Assembly: GCA_017433295.1 (NCBI GenBank) | Contig: JAFRHL010000026.1 | Location: 62,001 to 126,000, forward strand | DNA: 64,000 nucleotides | Source: Eubacterium sp. | GTDB lineage: Bacteria; Bacillota; Clostridia; Lachnospirales; Lachnospiraceae | Direction of reading: 5' to 3' | In this document: piece after piece, positions 27,534 through 36,206 of the stretch | How positions within the stretch are numbered: the stretch's first letter is position 1 | Layout of the letters: the number at the start of each line of letters is the position of its first letter | Position numbers and translations under genes: made by a program | The notes under the pieces: generated by a model | Database searches by the model: none | The model's input: the letters and a program-made list of their open reading frames with translations, nothing else | What the model was told of the DNA's origin: nothing

Positions 27534-28225
27534 GATATTCCGGCACTTTTATATATTTCATCCATATGCGGCAGTATCTTAAAGAAATCTTTCTCTTCCA
27601 TAATCTTGAACAATTTCTGGTAAATATCCTTCTCTTCTTTCAGATCATCCAGACAAAATCCAAGTATATCCTCTTTGTTCTCAAAGTGTGACGCATATCC
27701 CATAAGATACATCAGGTAACGAAGATAAACATGAAAGGCCTGATGAGAGGGGTTTTCTATAAACCATGCTCTGGAAAGCTCCGCCTGATGAAGAGTATCA
27801 CTCACCAGTTTTCTTAAGGATATCTCCCTGTGGGCAGAGGGAAGCACGCATTTGTCCGGGTCAAGTCCCTTTGGATAAAGCTTTTCCAGCGCCCAGCCCA
27901 GTGCCCGCCTGCTGGCATGATACTCTGAATAGGTGTTCATATACAGGTAGATCTTACGCATGACCTTATATTCATACGGCTGTGTAAGAAAATCATAAAG
28001 ATGGGTGAATTCATGCCATAAAATATAATCTACGTAATCACTTCGATAAGAATGAATATCTTTGTTTAAATGAAGTATCCAACGACCGGAATACAACTCC
28101 TTGATATCAAAGGAGGAATCTATGCCTTTTTCTGCATCAAAACGAACTTCTTCAATCTGAACGGAACTCTCAAGATGATACTTTTCTTTATAAATATCCC
28201 ATATTTTGTTGACGTATTTCAGCAT
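27503..28225 (-). CDS. Putative HExxH zinc metallopeptidase, second paralogue
   Basis: About 240 residues; ATG at 28225 has GAAGGTG 12 bp upstream, while ATG at 28234 directly abuts the previous stop. Zincin motif ILWHEFTHLYDFL (His near 71) and a later TYSEYHASRRALGWAL, both matched in the protein at 17542-18405. No signal peptide or membrane helix; the rest is helical. Immediately downstream of the AraC-type response regulator (TGA then ATG), so part of the PocR/AraC transcript. Target unknown. Confidence 0.75.
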   Translation of the reverse strand: MLKYVNKIWDIYKEKYHLESSVQIEEVRFDAEKGIDSSFDIKELYSGRWILHLNKDIHSYRSDYVDYILWHEFTHLYDFLTQPYEYKVMRKIYLYMNTYSEYHASRRALGWALEKLYPKGLDPDKCVLPSAHREISLRKLVSDTLHQAELSRAWFIENPSHQAFHVYLRYLMYLMGYASHFENKEDILGFCLDDLKEEKDIYQKLFKIMEEKDFFKILPHMDEIYKSAGISDGEPVGSIS

Positions 28226-28234
28226 AATGATCAT

Positions 28235-29242
28235 TCACCTTCTTCTGGAGTAATGATTCATGAAGGCCGATGGTGTCATGCCTTCGTATTTTTTAAATAT
28301 TTTGCAGAAATAACCCGCTTCGCTATAACCAAGAAGAAACGAGATATCTGAGATATTCATATCACTGGAAACCATATACTGTTTGGCTTTATGAATCTTT
28401 CTCAGGTGAATATAATCAACCACACTGATGTGATAGTATTTTTTGAAAATCCTGCTGAGATATCCGCTGCTGATCCCAGCCTGATCTGCCAGCTCAGAGA
28501 TTGAGATCTCATAATTTCTGTGGTTCTCTATGTACTGGAGGGCCCGGTTCATATGGGTGTACTTTATGACACACAACTGACGGAATACTTCCGTGACTAC
28601 CTGTACCAGCCAGCAGTAACAGAGTATTTCATTTTCTGTCATCCGGGAGGTCAGTTCAAATTTCTGCAGATAGTAATTCATCTGTGTCTTATCCATACCG
28701 GGGACCTGATACATTAAGCCGGCTCCGATTTCCTCAAGCACAGCCTTGCGGTCCTCCTGAACAACCGTCTCAAATACCTGGCCCGTTACTGACTTGACGG
28801 ACTCATATGCCTGCTTGTAATTTCTACTGTCTATCTCAGAGAACAGATCCACACAATATTCCTGACTCCCGTTTTCACCGGGGATACAGGTTTCATGGAG
28901 CAGAGAGGAGATCCTCTCCCGGGAAACGGGCTTTAAAAGGTATTCATCCAGCCCGGACATCATCCAGTTTCTGAGCAGGTTCAGATTACAGTAATTGGTA
29001 AGGATAAAAACCATAGTGGAAGGAACCAGTTTCTTGATCCTGCGGCAGATGGATATCCCGCTTTCCGTTCCCACCACCACATCAGCAAAAACCACCTGCG
29101 GATGATGATTATTAAATATGCGGATGGCTTCATCACTTGTCTCCGCGACTCCTATCAGCCTGCATTCTTCAATACCTTCCATTATTTTTCGAAATGCTTT
29201 CTGAAAAAGACTTTCCTGGTCAATAAGCATAACATTAACCAT
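28235..29242 (-). CDS. Response regulator with AraC-type DNA-binding domain
   Basis: 335 residues: receiver domain (1-120) with Asp54 (VVFADVVVG), Thr82 and Lys104 (LLKPVS) present, though the acidic pair is reduced to Asp8-Gln9; a middle linker of about 100 residues; and a C-terminal AraC/XylS domain with two helix-turn-helix units (ISISELADQAGISSGYLSRI and ISDISFLLGYSEAGYFCKIF). It follows the PocR sensor by 15 bp and is its likely partner. By family precedent it would activate the nearby dehydratase genes; inverted repeats at 30591 and 36207 are candidate sites. Confidence 0.92.
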   Translation of the reverse strand: MVNVMLIDQESLFQKAFRKIMEGIEECRLIGVAETSDEAIRIFNNHHPQVVFADVVVGTESGISICRRIKKLVPSTMVFILTNYCNLNLLRNWMMSGLDEYLLKPVSRERISSLLHETCIPGENGSQEYCVDLFSEIDSRNYKQAYESVKSVTGQVFETVVQEDRKAVLEEIGAGLMYQVPGMDKTQMNYYLQKFELTSRMTENEILCYCWLVQVVTEVFRQLCVIKYTHMNRALQYIENHRNYEISISELADQAGISSGYLSRIFKKYYHISVVDYIHLRKIHKAKQYMVSSDMNISDISFLLGYSEAGYFCKIFKKYEGMTPSAFMNHYSRRR

Positions 29243-29257
29243 ATCATCACCTCGTTT

Positions 29258-30493
29258 TTATAGCAGAGTTTTATCTAAGCGCAGGGTAACGATTCCCCGG
29301 CCGAGATTAAGCTTATAATGATCCCCATAGAAATACTTAAGGCGCTTATCTATATCCTCCAGCTGAAGACGGAGCTGCGTATCACCCATGATCCTCCCCG
29401 GTTCCGGAAGCTGATCCTGCAGTGTTTTATTTCGATTTTCCATCTGCATGGTCACCCCGCAGTAGTCACCGTCCGACTCCACATCAAGAAAAAGAACGCT
29501 TCTGTATGAAGATGGGATAATTCCGTAATTGATTACATATCCCAGGAGAGAGAAAAGGATAAGGACAGGTATTTTGGTCTCTTTACAGTCCTCTGAAAGC
29601 TTAATATGATAATCAAACCGCTTATCAAGCCTGGTCCGCAATACAAAAAGATACCTTTCCAGCTGTGCCAGTTCCGATTCTATCGTCACCAGTTCACTGG
29701 TCTCGTCCAGATAATACCGCATGATAGCCGCAATATTTATAACCAGCTCTTCTGTTCCGGAAGCATCCTCCAAAACAGCATAATTGGCTATGGTGGTCAG
29801 CATGTTTAACATAAACTGGGGAGGAATACGGTTATTTAAATGCCTGAATTCAATTTTTTCCAGTTCTTCACGCAGGGAGGCGATCCATGTCTTGTATTCC
29901 CTGACCTGTGTCCGGCTTTCAGACATGGTGGTCAGTGAGCGCCTGAGGTTTTCCTTTTCACCCATATCCTTAAGGACTGTGAAGATAAGATTCCCAATAG
30001 CCATGATCTTACTTTTGGGCAGGACCGGAACCTGATCCCGAAGCTTACTGTCTTTTGCATCCACATCATCAGAATATATAATGCTGTCAGAACCTGCCGC
30101 ACTGTTGCCGTCCGAATCGTGAAGGCAGTAAACCCTTCCTCCCACCACAGCTCCCAGATATTGTTCATTTACGATGATGGGTACTGCGATGCTGCTGAAA
30201 CCATGCGGACATTCGAACATATAGGGACAGCACTTAATGGCTGCCTTGGCAGCGGCATAGGCAGCTGTCAGCTGGCACTCCGAACACTCTCTTAAGTCTT
30301 TGTGTTCTTCACAATAACTGTTACAGATTGTTTCATTTATCACACTTTTTCCTCTGTAATCTATTACGGAGAAGGAAAAGTCCGTTGCCGTTGACAGCTG
30401 TTGTATTAAATTCTGCAGATTTTGTGTTCCAAATATCCCAGGAAGACTGATTTCCTTATCACTGATATAACGGTCCCCATTAATATGTTTCAT
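29258..30493 (-). CDS. PocR-domain sensor with a LytS-type pseudokinase domain
   Basis: 411 residues. Residues 15-175 form a PocR ligand-binding domain with its cysteine set (CNSYCEEH, CSEC, CCPYMFECPHG), used by regulators of diol and related metabolism. After a coiled-coil linker comes a LytS-type kinase region, but the phosphoacceptor His is Gln226 (IPPQFMLNMLTTI in place of NPHFLFN), the ATP-binding Asn of the N box is gone (SLLGYVINYG) and the glycine-rich G box is missing. So it should bind ligand and signal without kinase activity. No membrane helix. RBS AAAAGGATT. Paired with the AraC regulator. Confidence 0.88.
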   Translation of the reverse strand: MKHINGDRYISDKEISLPGIFGTQNLQNLIQQLSTATDFSFSVIDYRGKSVINETICNSYCEEHKDLRECSECQLTAAYAAAKAAIKCCPYMFECPHGFSSIAVPIIVNEQYLGAVVGGRVYCLHDSDGNSAAGSDSIIYSDDVDAKDSKLRDQVPVLPKSKIMAIGNLIFTVLKDMGEKENLRRSLTTMSESRTQVREYKTWIASLREELEKIEFRHLNNRIPPQFMLNMLTTIANYAVLEDASGTEELVINIAAIMRYYLDETSELVTIESELAQLERYLFVLRTRLDKRFDYHIKLSEDCKETKIPVLILFSLLGYVINYGIIPSSYRSVLFLDVESDGDYCGVTMQMENRNKTLQDQLPEPGRIMGDTQLRLQLEDIDKRLKYFYGDHYKLNLGRGIVTLRLDKTLL

Positions 30494-30590
30494 TTTTAAT
30501 CCTTTTCTATCTTATATTTTCCATACTGTTATTTTATCATTAATTGTGACAAATTGAATTTGATTTTTTGTGGACTTATAGTACAGTTTG

Positions 30591-30657
30591 GTAATATATT
30601 GAATCTTAATGAAATTTTATTGAATTTTATTTTGTTTTAATATTGACAATATATTAC
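30591..30657. promoter_or_regulatory. Inverted repeat upstream of the PocR sensor gene
   Basis: GTAATATATTG at 30591-30601 and CAATATATTAC at 30647-30657 are perfect 11-bp inverted copies flanking 45 AT-rich bases that also contain TTGAAT repeats. The position before the pocR-like start at 30493 suggests an operator, possibly autoregulatory. Confidence 0.4.
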
Positions 30658-30671
30658 TCTTTATAGCAAAA

Positions 30672-30699
30672 TACGGCTGTATGATGACATACAGCCGTA
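30672..30699 (-). terminator. Terminator after the rubredoxin-like gene
   Basis: Perfect 12-bp stem TACGGCTGTATG/CATACAGCCGTA with a 4-nt loop, followed on the minus strand by TTTTG. Ends the dehydratase operon. Confidence 0.8.
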
Positions 30700-30721
30700 C
30701 AAACCTTTTAAGTCTGATATT

Positions 30722-30952
30722 TCAGTTAAGTCTTTGAAAGCCCTGCTGACCAACATTACAGATGGGGCAGTGAGAAAGAGTTGTAAAGGGCTTTCCCTGT
30801 TCCTTCTCATTATAAATCCATCCACAAACCCTGCAGCGGTAGATTCCATCCAGAGGATGGTCTTCTACGTTAGGATTTCCTCCTTTTTCTGTAAGGTCAT
30901 CCACAGCAGACTTAATATGAAAACTGTGTAACTGCTCTAAAATAGTTCCCAT
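30722..30952 (-). CDS. Small rubredoxin-like (rubrerythrin C-terminal type) protein
   Basis: 76 residues from ATG at 30952 with AGGAGG 10 bp upstream; longer starts are less well placed. The C-terminal half is an iron-binding rubredoxin knuckle: IYRCRVCGWIYNEK and LSHCPICNVGQQ (two CxxC pairs). The N-terminal part is short and helical. Probably carries electrons; an oxygen-protection role for the adjacent glycyl radical enzyme is plausible but inferred. Downstream of metK on the same strand. Confidence 0.85.
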   Translation of the reverse strand: MGTILEQLHSFHIKSAVDDLTEKGGNPNVEDHPLDGIYRCRVCGWIYNEKEQGKPFTTLSHCPICNVGQQGFQRLN

Positions 30953-31058
30953 AATTATCATTCCTCCTCTATAGTCAAGAGAAATCATTTTGATCAAAAG
31001 TTGTGAGAGTGTTGAGACCGATCGGGGAACTACGAACATTTGGATCTTTTTATTTCGG

Positions 31059-31086
31059 GCCCGGAATTGCCGGAGCCTTTCCGGGC
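31059..31086 (-). terminator. Hairpin after metK
   Basis: GCCCGGAA/TTCCGGGC, 8-bp stem with a GC-rich loop, between metK and the rubredoxin-like gene. There is no T run, so it may pause or protect rather than terminate. Confidence 0.35.
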
Positions 31087-31104
31087 GAATATTAGAAACC
31101 AGTT

Positions 31105-32295
31105 TTAGCTGGGATCTATGATTGCTTCAGCAATATAGGAAATTGCTTTCTTCTGCAGGTCGGCAACCTTGTCTGTCCTTTCCCAGGGAAGATCAAGTTC
31201 AGGCCTGCCAAAGTGACCATAGGCTGCCAATGGCTTATAAGTAACAGATGTGAGAGAGAGGTTATTTATAATACCGGCAACACTAAAGTCAAACACTTCT
31301 TCTACTGCTTTTTCAATAATTTCCTTCGGGATCTCCTCTGATCCGAAGGTATCGATTTTTACAGATACCGGGTCCGGTACGCCAATGGCATAGGCCAGGT
31401 TTACCTCGCATTTTCTGCAAAGACCCGCTGCCACCACATTGACAGCTGCATATCTTGCCATATAGGCTGCGGAACGGTCAACCTTTGTGGGATCCTTTCC
31501 CGAGAAAGCTCCCCCGCCATGTCTGGCGATCCCTCCATAGGTATCTACAATGATCTTCCTGCCTGTAAGTCCGGTATCTCCCTCAGGACCTCCTACCACA
31601 AAGCGGCCTGTGGGATTGATATGGATCTTAATATCAGGAAGCATATCCTTTTTATCTATTACAGCATCTATGACCTCCCGTTTTACATCGGCGCGAAGCT
31701 TCTCAACGGAAACATCCGCACTGTGCTGAGCGGAGATCACCACTGTCTGGATACCTGCAATCTCACCATCCTTGTCATAAGCCACTGTAACCTGGGACTT
31801 GCCGTCCGGATAAAGATAGGGAAGAATCCCCGCCTTTCTCACATAGGTTAGCCTTTTGGTAAGCTTATGAGCCAGGGAGATGGACAGAGGCATATATTCC
31901 TCCGTTTCATCACAGGCGTATCCATACATCATGCCCTGATCACCGGCGCCTATCTTACCATCGGTCTGATTAACGCCCTGGGCAATGTCCGGGGACTGGG
32001 AGATCACATTGGTAAGCACCAGGCAGTTTCTCCCGTCCAGTCCTTTCTTCGCACTGTCATAGCCGATCTCAAGAACCGCTTCTCTGACCTTTTTCACCAG
32101 GTCCGGTCTGGCTGATGAAGTAACCTCACCGGAAAGGAAAATGGTATTCTTTGAGGCAACGGTTTCCATTGCCACATGAGAAGCCGGATCCTCTGAGAGA
32201 TAGGCGTCTAACAATGTATCAGAAACAATATCACATAATTTATCAGGATGTCCTTCTGTTACAGATTCGGAAGTCAGCAGGTAATACTTGCCCAT
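31105..32295 (-). CDS. metK: S-adenosylmethionine synthetase
   Basis: Makes SAM from methionine and ATP. 396 residues from ATG at 32295 (GGAGGT 8 bp upstream). Signature stretches: LTSESVTEGHPDKLCDIVSD, GAGDQGMMYGYACDET, GRFVVGGPEGDTGLTGRK and GGGAFSGKDPTKVDRSAAY. It begins 5 bp after the stop of the glycyl-radical activase, an enzyme that consumes SAM, so this copy may be dedicated to the locus. Whether another metK exists in the genome is not known from the window. Confidence 0.97.
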   Translation of the reverse strand: MGKYYLLTSESVTEGHPDKLCDIVSDTLLDAYLSEDPASHVAMETVASKNTIFLSGEVTSSARPDLVKKVREAVLEIGYDSAKKGLDGRNCLVLTNVISQSPDIAQGVNQTDGKIGAGDQGMMYGYACDETEEYMPLSISLAHKLTKRLTYVRKAGILPYLYPDGKSQVTVAYDKDGEIAGIQTVVISAQHSADVSVEKLRADVKREVIDAVIDKKDMLPDIKIHINPTGRFVVGGPEGDTGLTGRKIIVDTYGGIARHGGGAFSGKDPTKVDRSAAYMARYAAVNVVAAGLCRKCEVNLAYAIGVPDPVSVKIDTFGSEEIPKEIIEKAVEEVFDFSVAGIINNLSLTSVTYKPLAAYGHFGRPELDLPWERTDKVADLQKKAISYIAEAIIDPS

Positions 32296-32300
32296 GTGCA

Positions 32301-33233
32301 TCAACCTCCAATCTTACAGGTGAGGCCTTCCTCTTCTACTATCGCTTTTAACTCTTCCATAAATTCGGCTTCCGGGCTCGTTGTACCTTCCATCTCATAT
32401 TCCCTGCCCATCATACCATACTTATTGGATCCGAGATCGTGATAAGGCAGCAGATGAAGCTCGTTCACATTATGGAGATACTTAGTAAAGGCCGCGATGC
32501 CCTTTATGGTTTTCTTATCAGCATTAAAACCTGGAATTACCGGAACGCGGATCACCATCTCTTTGGCAAGATGAGAGATATATAAGGCATTCTTAAGAAT
32601 CTGCTCATTGCCCACTCCGGTGAATTCTTTATGGATATCAGAATCTATATGCTTGATATCCATCATCACATAATCAAGCAATGGAATGATCTCATCCAGC
32701 ACCGTTTCTGACGCAAGCCCTGTGGTCTCAATGGCTGTGGTCCAGCCCACAGACTTACAGGTCTTAAGCAGCTCAGCCAGAAACTTGTGCTGCATAAGGG
32801 CTTCTCCACCCGATATTGTGATTCCGCCTCCAGATCTTCTGTATATGGTACGGTCCTTGTATAATTCTATCATAACCTCCTCGACGGTCATCCATTTACC
32901 GGACATCTCGAGAGCCTTATGATAACATACGTCTACACATTTGCCGCAGCAGATACATTTGCTGTGGTCAATTTTACCCGGGTAAAACAAGTTAGAAGCG
33001 CCTGTTGGACATACAACCTCACAATTGCCGCAGCCAACGCAGTTCTGTTCTTTGAACATGACTACCGGTTTTAACTCCTGAGATTCAGGATTGCAGCACC
33101 ATTTACAGCGGAGGGGACATCCGTTTAAGAATACAATGGTTCTTACACCAGGTCCGTCGTTTACGGAGAATCTCTGCATATTATACACGAGACCCTTCAC
33201 GGTAACGTCACTGTAAGGTTCCATATTTTCCAT
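32301..33233 (-). CDS. Glycyl-radical enzyme activating protein (radical SAM)
   Basis: Generates the glycyl radical on its partner using SAM. 310 residues from ATG at 33233 with GGAGGAA upstream. N-terminal radical-SAM cluster motif CPLRCKWC (Cys39, Cys43, Cys46), then an inserted pair of [4Fe-4S] ferredoxin motifs (CVGCGNCEVVCPTG and CICCGKCVDVC), then GGGITISGGEALMQ. The two extra clusters are typical of activases for non-PFL glycyl radical enzymes such as diol dehydratases. Directly downstream of the dehydratase and 5 bp upstream of metK. Confidence 0.95.
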   Translation of the reverse strand: MENMEPYSDVTVKGLVYNMQRFSVNDGPGVRTIVFLNGCPLRCKWCCNPESQELKPVVMFKEQNCVGCGNCEVVCPTGASNLFYPGKIDHSKCICCGKCVDVCYHKALEMSGKWMTVEEVMIELYKDRTIYRRSGGGITISGGEALMQHKFLAELLKTCKSVGWTTAIETTGLASETVLDEIIPLLDYVMMDIKHIDSDIHKEFTGVGNEQILKNALYISHLAKEMVIRVPVIPGFNADKKTIKGIAAFTKYLHNVNELHLLPYHDLGSNKYGMMGREYEMEGTTSPEAEFMEELKAIVEEEGLTCKIGG

Positions 33234-33262
33234 ATACACTTCCTCCAGCGTAACCGTGGATC

Positions 33263-33286
33263 ATACCCTGCCCTCAGACAGGGTAT
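33263..33286 (-). other. Intercistronic hairpin between dehydratase and activase
   Basis: ATACCCTG/CAGGGTAT, 8-bp perfect stem, 8-nt loop, no T run. May tune the ratio of enzyme to activase by attenuation or mRNA processing. Confidence 0.45.
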
Positions 33287-33314
33287 ATCCATCTTTATGT
33301 ATCAACTGCCGAGA

Positions 33315-35909
33315 TTAGAAGGTCTGCTCTGTACGAGCGATGATGTCATCCTGAACTTCCTTGGCCAGTACGGTCCAGTGTGCGGAATATCCGGCAACAC
33401 GAACTACCAGGTCTTTGTAGTTCTCGGGATGAGCCTGAGCATCCAGCAGAGTCTCTTTATCGATTACGTTGAACTGTACATGCATACCCTTCTTATCGAA
33501 GTAGTTACGTACAACTGCCGCGAAATTCATAAGTCCCTGATCACCTGCTACTGCGGATGGTAAGAACTTCTGGTTGTAAAGGGTACCGTTGGAGATGTTC
33601 AGCTGGTCGAGCTTAGCTACGGAGTTACCTGCAGCTGTCGGGCCCTTAACATCATGACCCTGACGTGGGGAAACACCATCAGCCAGAGGAGCGTTGGAAT
33701 AACGTCCGTCCGGAAGAGCCTGTACATCTTTACCAAAGAGTACGTTAGCGGATACCGGGTAGCATCCGGCCTGATACTGGCCGCCACGCGGGTTCTTATA
33801 TTTCTCTACCTCATAGGAGTAGATCTGGGTAGCACGACGTGCATGCATATCAACTTCGTCAATATCATTACCGAAGCAAGGTGTAGCATCAAGAATCTGA
33901 CGGATTCTGTCATACTCAGCCCTCTTGGCATCGCTGATGGCGTTGTTTGCTGTAGAAACATTGCTGAAGGATGTCTTAGCGCCCTTCTCGGCAAGGATCT
34001 TGGCAACAACAGCGTTGATGATTGCTTCCATATCATCTGTGCTGGAAACATTGCTTGTCTTGTTCTGAACTGCTGCTGCAGAGCCTTCCGGCGGAGCACT
34101 CATAACTACGAACGGGCCATCATAGCAGCCTGCGCCGAGCTCAGCACCGAAGTTATGCTCCATAGCTTCATAAATCTGCTGCATTGTGAGGTCTTTGTCC
34201 TCAAATACATGCTTCTGGATACAGTAGATAGCATCACCTGTATCGATGTTACCGAATGCCTGCGGTCCTGTGAAGTTGTAGTGAGCTCCACCTTCCATAA
34301 CAGTCTTACCTCTTGCGATACAGTCCTCAACAAGTGCGGACATGAATGGCAGCGGTGCACGCTCTTTATGAGCGATATCTACAGCGTTGTCGGACTCAAC
34401 CAGCTTCTCAACGAAGTAAGCGATCTCTGTCTGAAGTGCTTCATAAACATCTTCGATGGATGTCCACTCAGGCATAGTCTTGCAAACCGGTCCTAACTGC
34501 TTGCCATCACGGTTCTTACCACCATGGATAGCGATATCGAATACCTTGGCTACATTGAAGAATGCGGAGTCATGCCATCCCTCTGTCTTATGCGGGCACT
34601 GGGGCTCAACGCAGCCGATGATGCAGTAATTACGTGCATCTGCCAGAGTTAATCCTCTGTTACACAGAGCAGGAATAATAGCCTCGTCATTGTAGAATGC
34701 CGGAACACCCATACCTAATCTTGCCAGCTCGCAGGCACGAAGTAAGAACTCGTCCGGAGTCTGGTTGTGGATACGTACGGAGAAGGAAGGAGCAGGCAGT
34801 CTAACATGGGCGGAAGCATTCATACACATGTAGGATACCGGGTTTGTGGCATCAAGACCGTCTTCTGTCTGTCCGCCGCAGCCGAAGTTCTGGAATACAG
34901 CGTATCCTGCAAAGGCCTGATCTGATACATCATCACGGGTCTTGTTTACATGGTTCAGTAATACGAAGATACAGTCAATCAGTTCCTGAGCGAACTCAGT
35001 TGTGATGTTCTTGTCTGCCTTCAGGAATGGCCACATATACTGGTCAAAACGTCCTGGGGAAATGGAGTGTCCGTTGGCCTCGATCTGAACTAATGCCTGA
35101 ACGAACCAGAAGGACTGGCATGCCTCATAGAAGTTTGTTGCAGGATTTTCCGGAACGCGGTCACAGTTCTTGGAAATCTGAAGTAATTCAGCCTTTCTTA
35201 CAGGATCTGTGCAGGTAGCTGCCATCTCAGCTGCTTTCTTGCTGTATCTCTTAGCAAAGTTAATAGCTGCATTGTAGGAAATGATAACTGCCTCATAGAA
35301 TGTTCTCTTCTGTAAGTATTCGGGATCATTGCGGTCGAGCTTGCCCATAGCTTCAACAACTTCAGCGATAATGCCCTTGAAACCTTTGTTAAGAACCTTG
35401 CCGTAGTCTACGCAAACATGTCCGATACCACCAAAGTAGTAGTTACCTACTGTGAATACGCCGCCTGCCTGGCAGTCCAGAGCTTCCTGGCTCATGTAGG
35501 ATGTAGCTAACTCACTTGTGGTTTTACCCTTCCAGTATTTGAATACTTCATGAAGGATATCAGCAGTCTCTTCTGTGATTACGAATGGGTCACACATACG
35601 TGTAGCCATTGTCTTGAACTCTTTCTCTACCCAGTCAAAAGAGAACTCAGGACAAAGGTTTGTGGAACGAGGTTTAACGGAAAGAGCACCAACGATAAGC
35701 TCGTTGTCACGGATAACAACAGGAAGATTATTGAAGATCTTCTCGTTAGCTTTTGCTCTTCTCATTACAGCAGGCATACCCTCTGTCTCTTTGTAAGACT
35801 CTGTAATCAATACGGCTCTATACGGTTCTACTTCTGGTACAGCATTAACAACTTCTGCCTTTAAAGCTTTAATACGTGCGGTTGGCTCTGTAAACCCTTT
35901 TGCTATCAT
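33315..35909 (-). CDS. B12-independent glycerol/1,2-propanediol dehydratase-type glycyl radical enzyme with an internal insertion
   Basis: 864 residues from ATG at 35909 (AAGGAGG 8 bp upstream). Key residues fall at the same numbers as in Clostridium butyricum glycerol dehydratase: His164 (GIGHVC), His281-Ser282 (NGHSIS), Cys433 and Glu435 (IIGCVEPQ) and Asp447 (GWHDSAFF). The glycyl radical loop RVAGYSAHW has Gly840 rather than Gly763, which equals a 77-residue insertion between them, also matching total length 864 versus 787. The insertion (about 603-675) is low-complexity plus an amphipathic helix MEAIINAVVAKILAE. It should dehydrate glycerol or propanediol; which is not decided. No alcohol dehydrogenase follows. 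Confidence 0.92.
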   Translation of the reverse strand: MIAKGFTEPTARIKALKAEVVNAVPEVEPYRAVLITESYKETEGMPAVMRRAKANEKIFNNLPVVIRDNELIVGALSVKPRSTNLCPEFSFDWVEKEFKTMATRMCDPFVITEETADILHEVFKYWKGKTTSELATSYMSQEALDCQAGGVFTVGNYYFGGIGHVCVDYGKVLNKGFKGIIAEVVEAMGKLDRNDPEYLQKRTFYEAVIISYNAAINFAKRYSKKAAEMAATCTDPVRKAELLQISKNCDRVPENPATNFYEACQSFWFVQALVQIEANGHSISPGRFDQYMWPFLKADKNITTEFAQELIDCIFVLLNHVNKTRDDVSDQAFAGYAVFQNFGCGGQTEDGLDATNPVSYMCMNASAHVRLPAPSFSVRIHNQTPDEFLLRACELARLGMGVPAFYNDEAIIPALCNRGLTLADARNYCIIGCVEPQCPHKTEGWHDSAFFNVAKVFDIAIHGGKNRDGKQLGPVCKTMPEWTSIEDVYEALQTEIAYFVEKLVESDNAVDIAHKERAPLPFMSALVEDCIARGKTVMEGGAHYNFTGPQAFGNIDTGDAIYCIQKHVFEDKDLTMQQIYEAMEHNFGAELGAGCYDGPFVVMSAPPEGSAAAVQNKTSNVSSTDDMEAIINAVVAKILAEKGAKTSFSNVSTANNAISDAKRAEYDRIRQILDATPCFGNDIDEVDMHARRATQIYSYEVEKYKNPRGGQYQAGCYPVSANVLFGKDVQALPDGRYSNAPLADGVSPRQGHDVKGPTAAGNSVAKLDQLNISNGTLYNQKFLPSAVAGDQGLMNFAAVVRNYFDKKGMHVQFNVIDKETLLDAQAHPENYKDLVVRVAGYSAHWTVLAKEVQDDIIARTEQTF

Positions 35910-35932
35910 TACATTTTCCTCCTTAATAGATG

Positions 35933-35967
35933 GCACATCACTTTCCGCAAAGTGAGAGATGATGTGC
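35933..35967 (-). promoter_or_regulatory. Hairpin in the dehydratase leader
   Basis: GCACATCA and TGATGTGC pair around an inner CTTTC/AAAG(T)G helix, 24 bp upstream of the dehydratase ATG. No T run on the minus strand. Confidence 0.45.
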
Positions 35968-36206
35968 GGTTAAAAATGTCCTCGAGATGATGACTCAGAC
36001 GGGAATGTCCCCATTCCCATATCCCAACCTGTAAATCAACCAATACTGAGTTTTCATCTGCATATCATTATACTTTTATAAAATAAACATCGTTAGGAAT
36101 ATCTAAACAGAGGATTTGCAATAATCCTTTTGGAAATGATTTCTATTTTTCGAGATGTGTTCTGCAAAAAGTTAAAAAGAACTGATAATTATTTGTTAAC
36201 ACAAAG

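Noticed and set aside
33654-34496. 280-codon ORF on the plus strand inside the glycyl radical enzyme gene
   Set aside because: Antisense shadow of a strongly conserved enzyme; no RBS and no protein-like motif.
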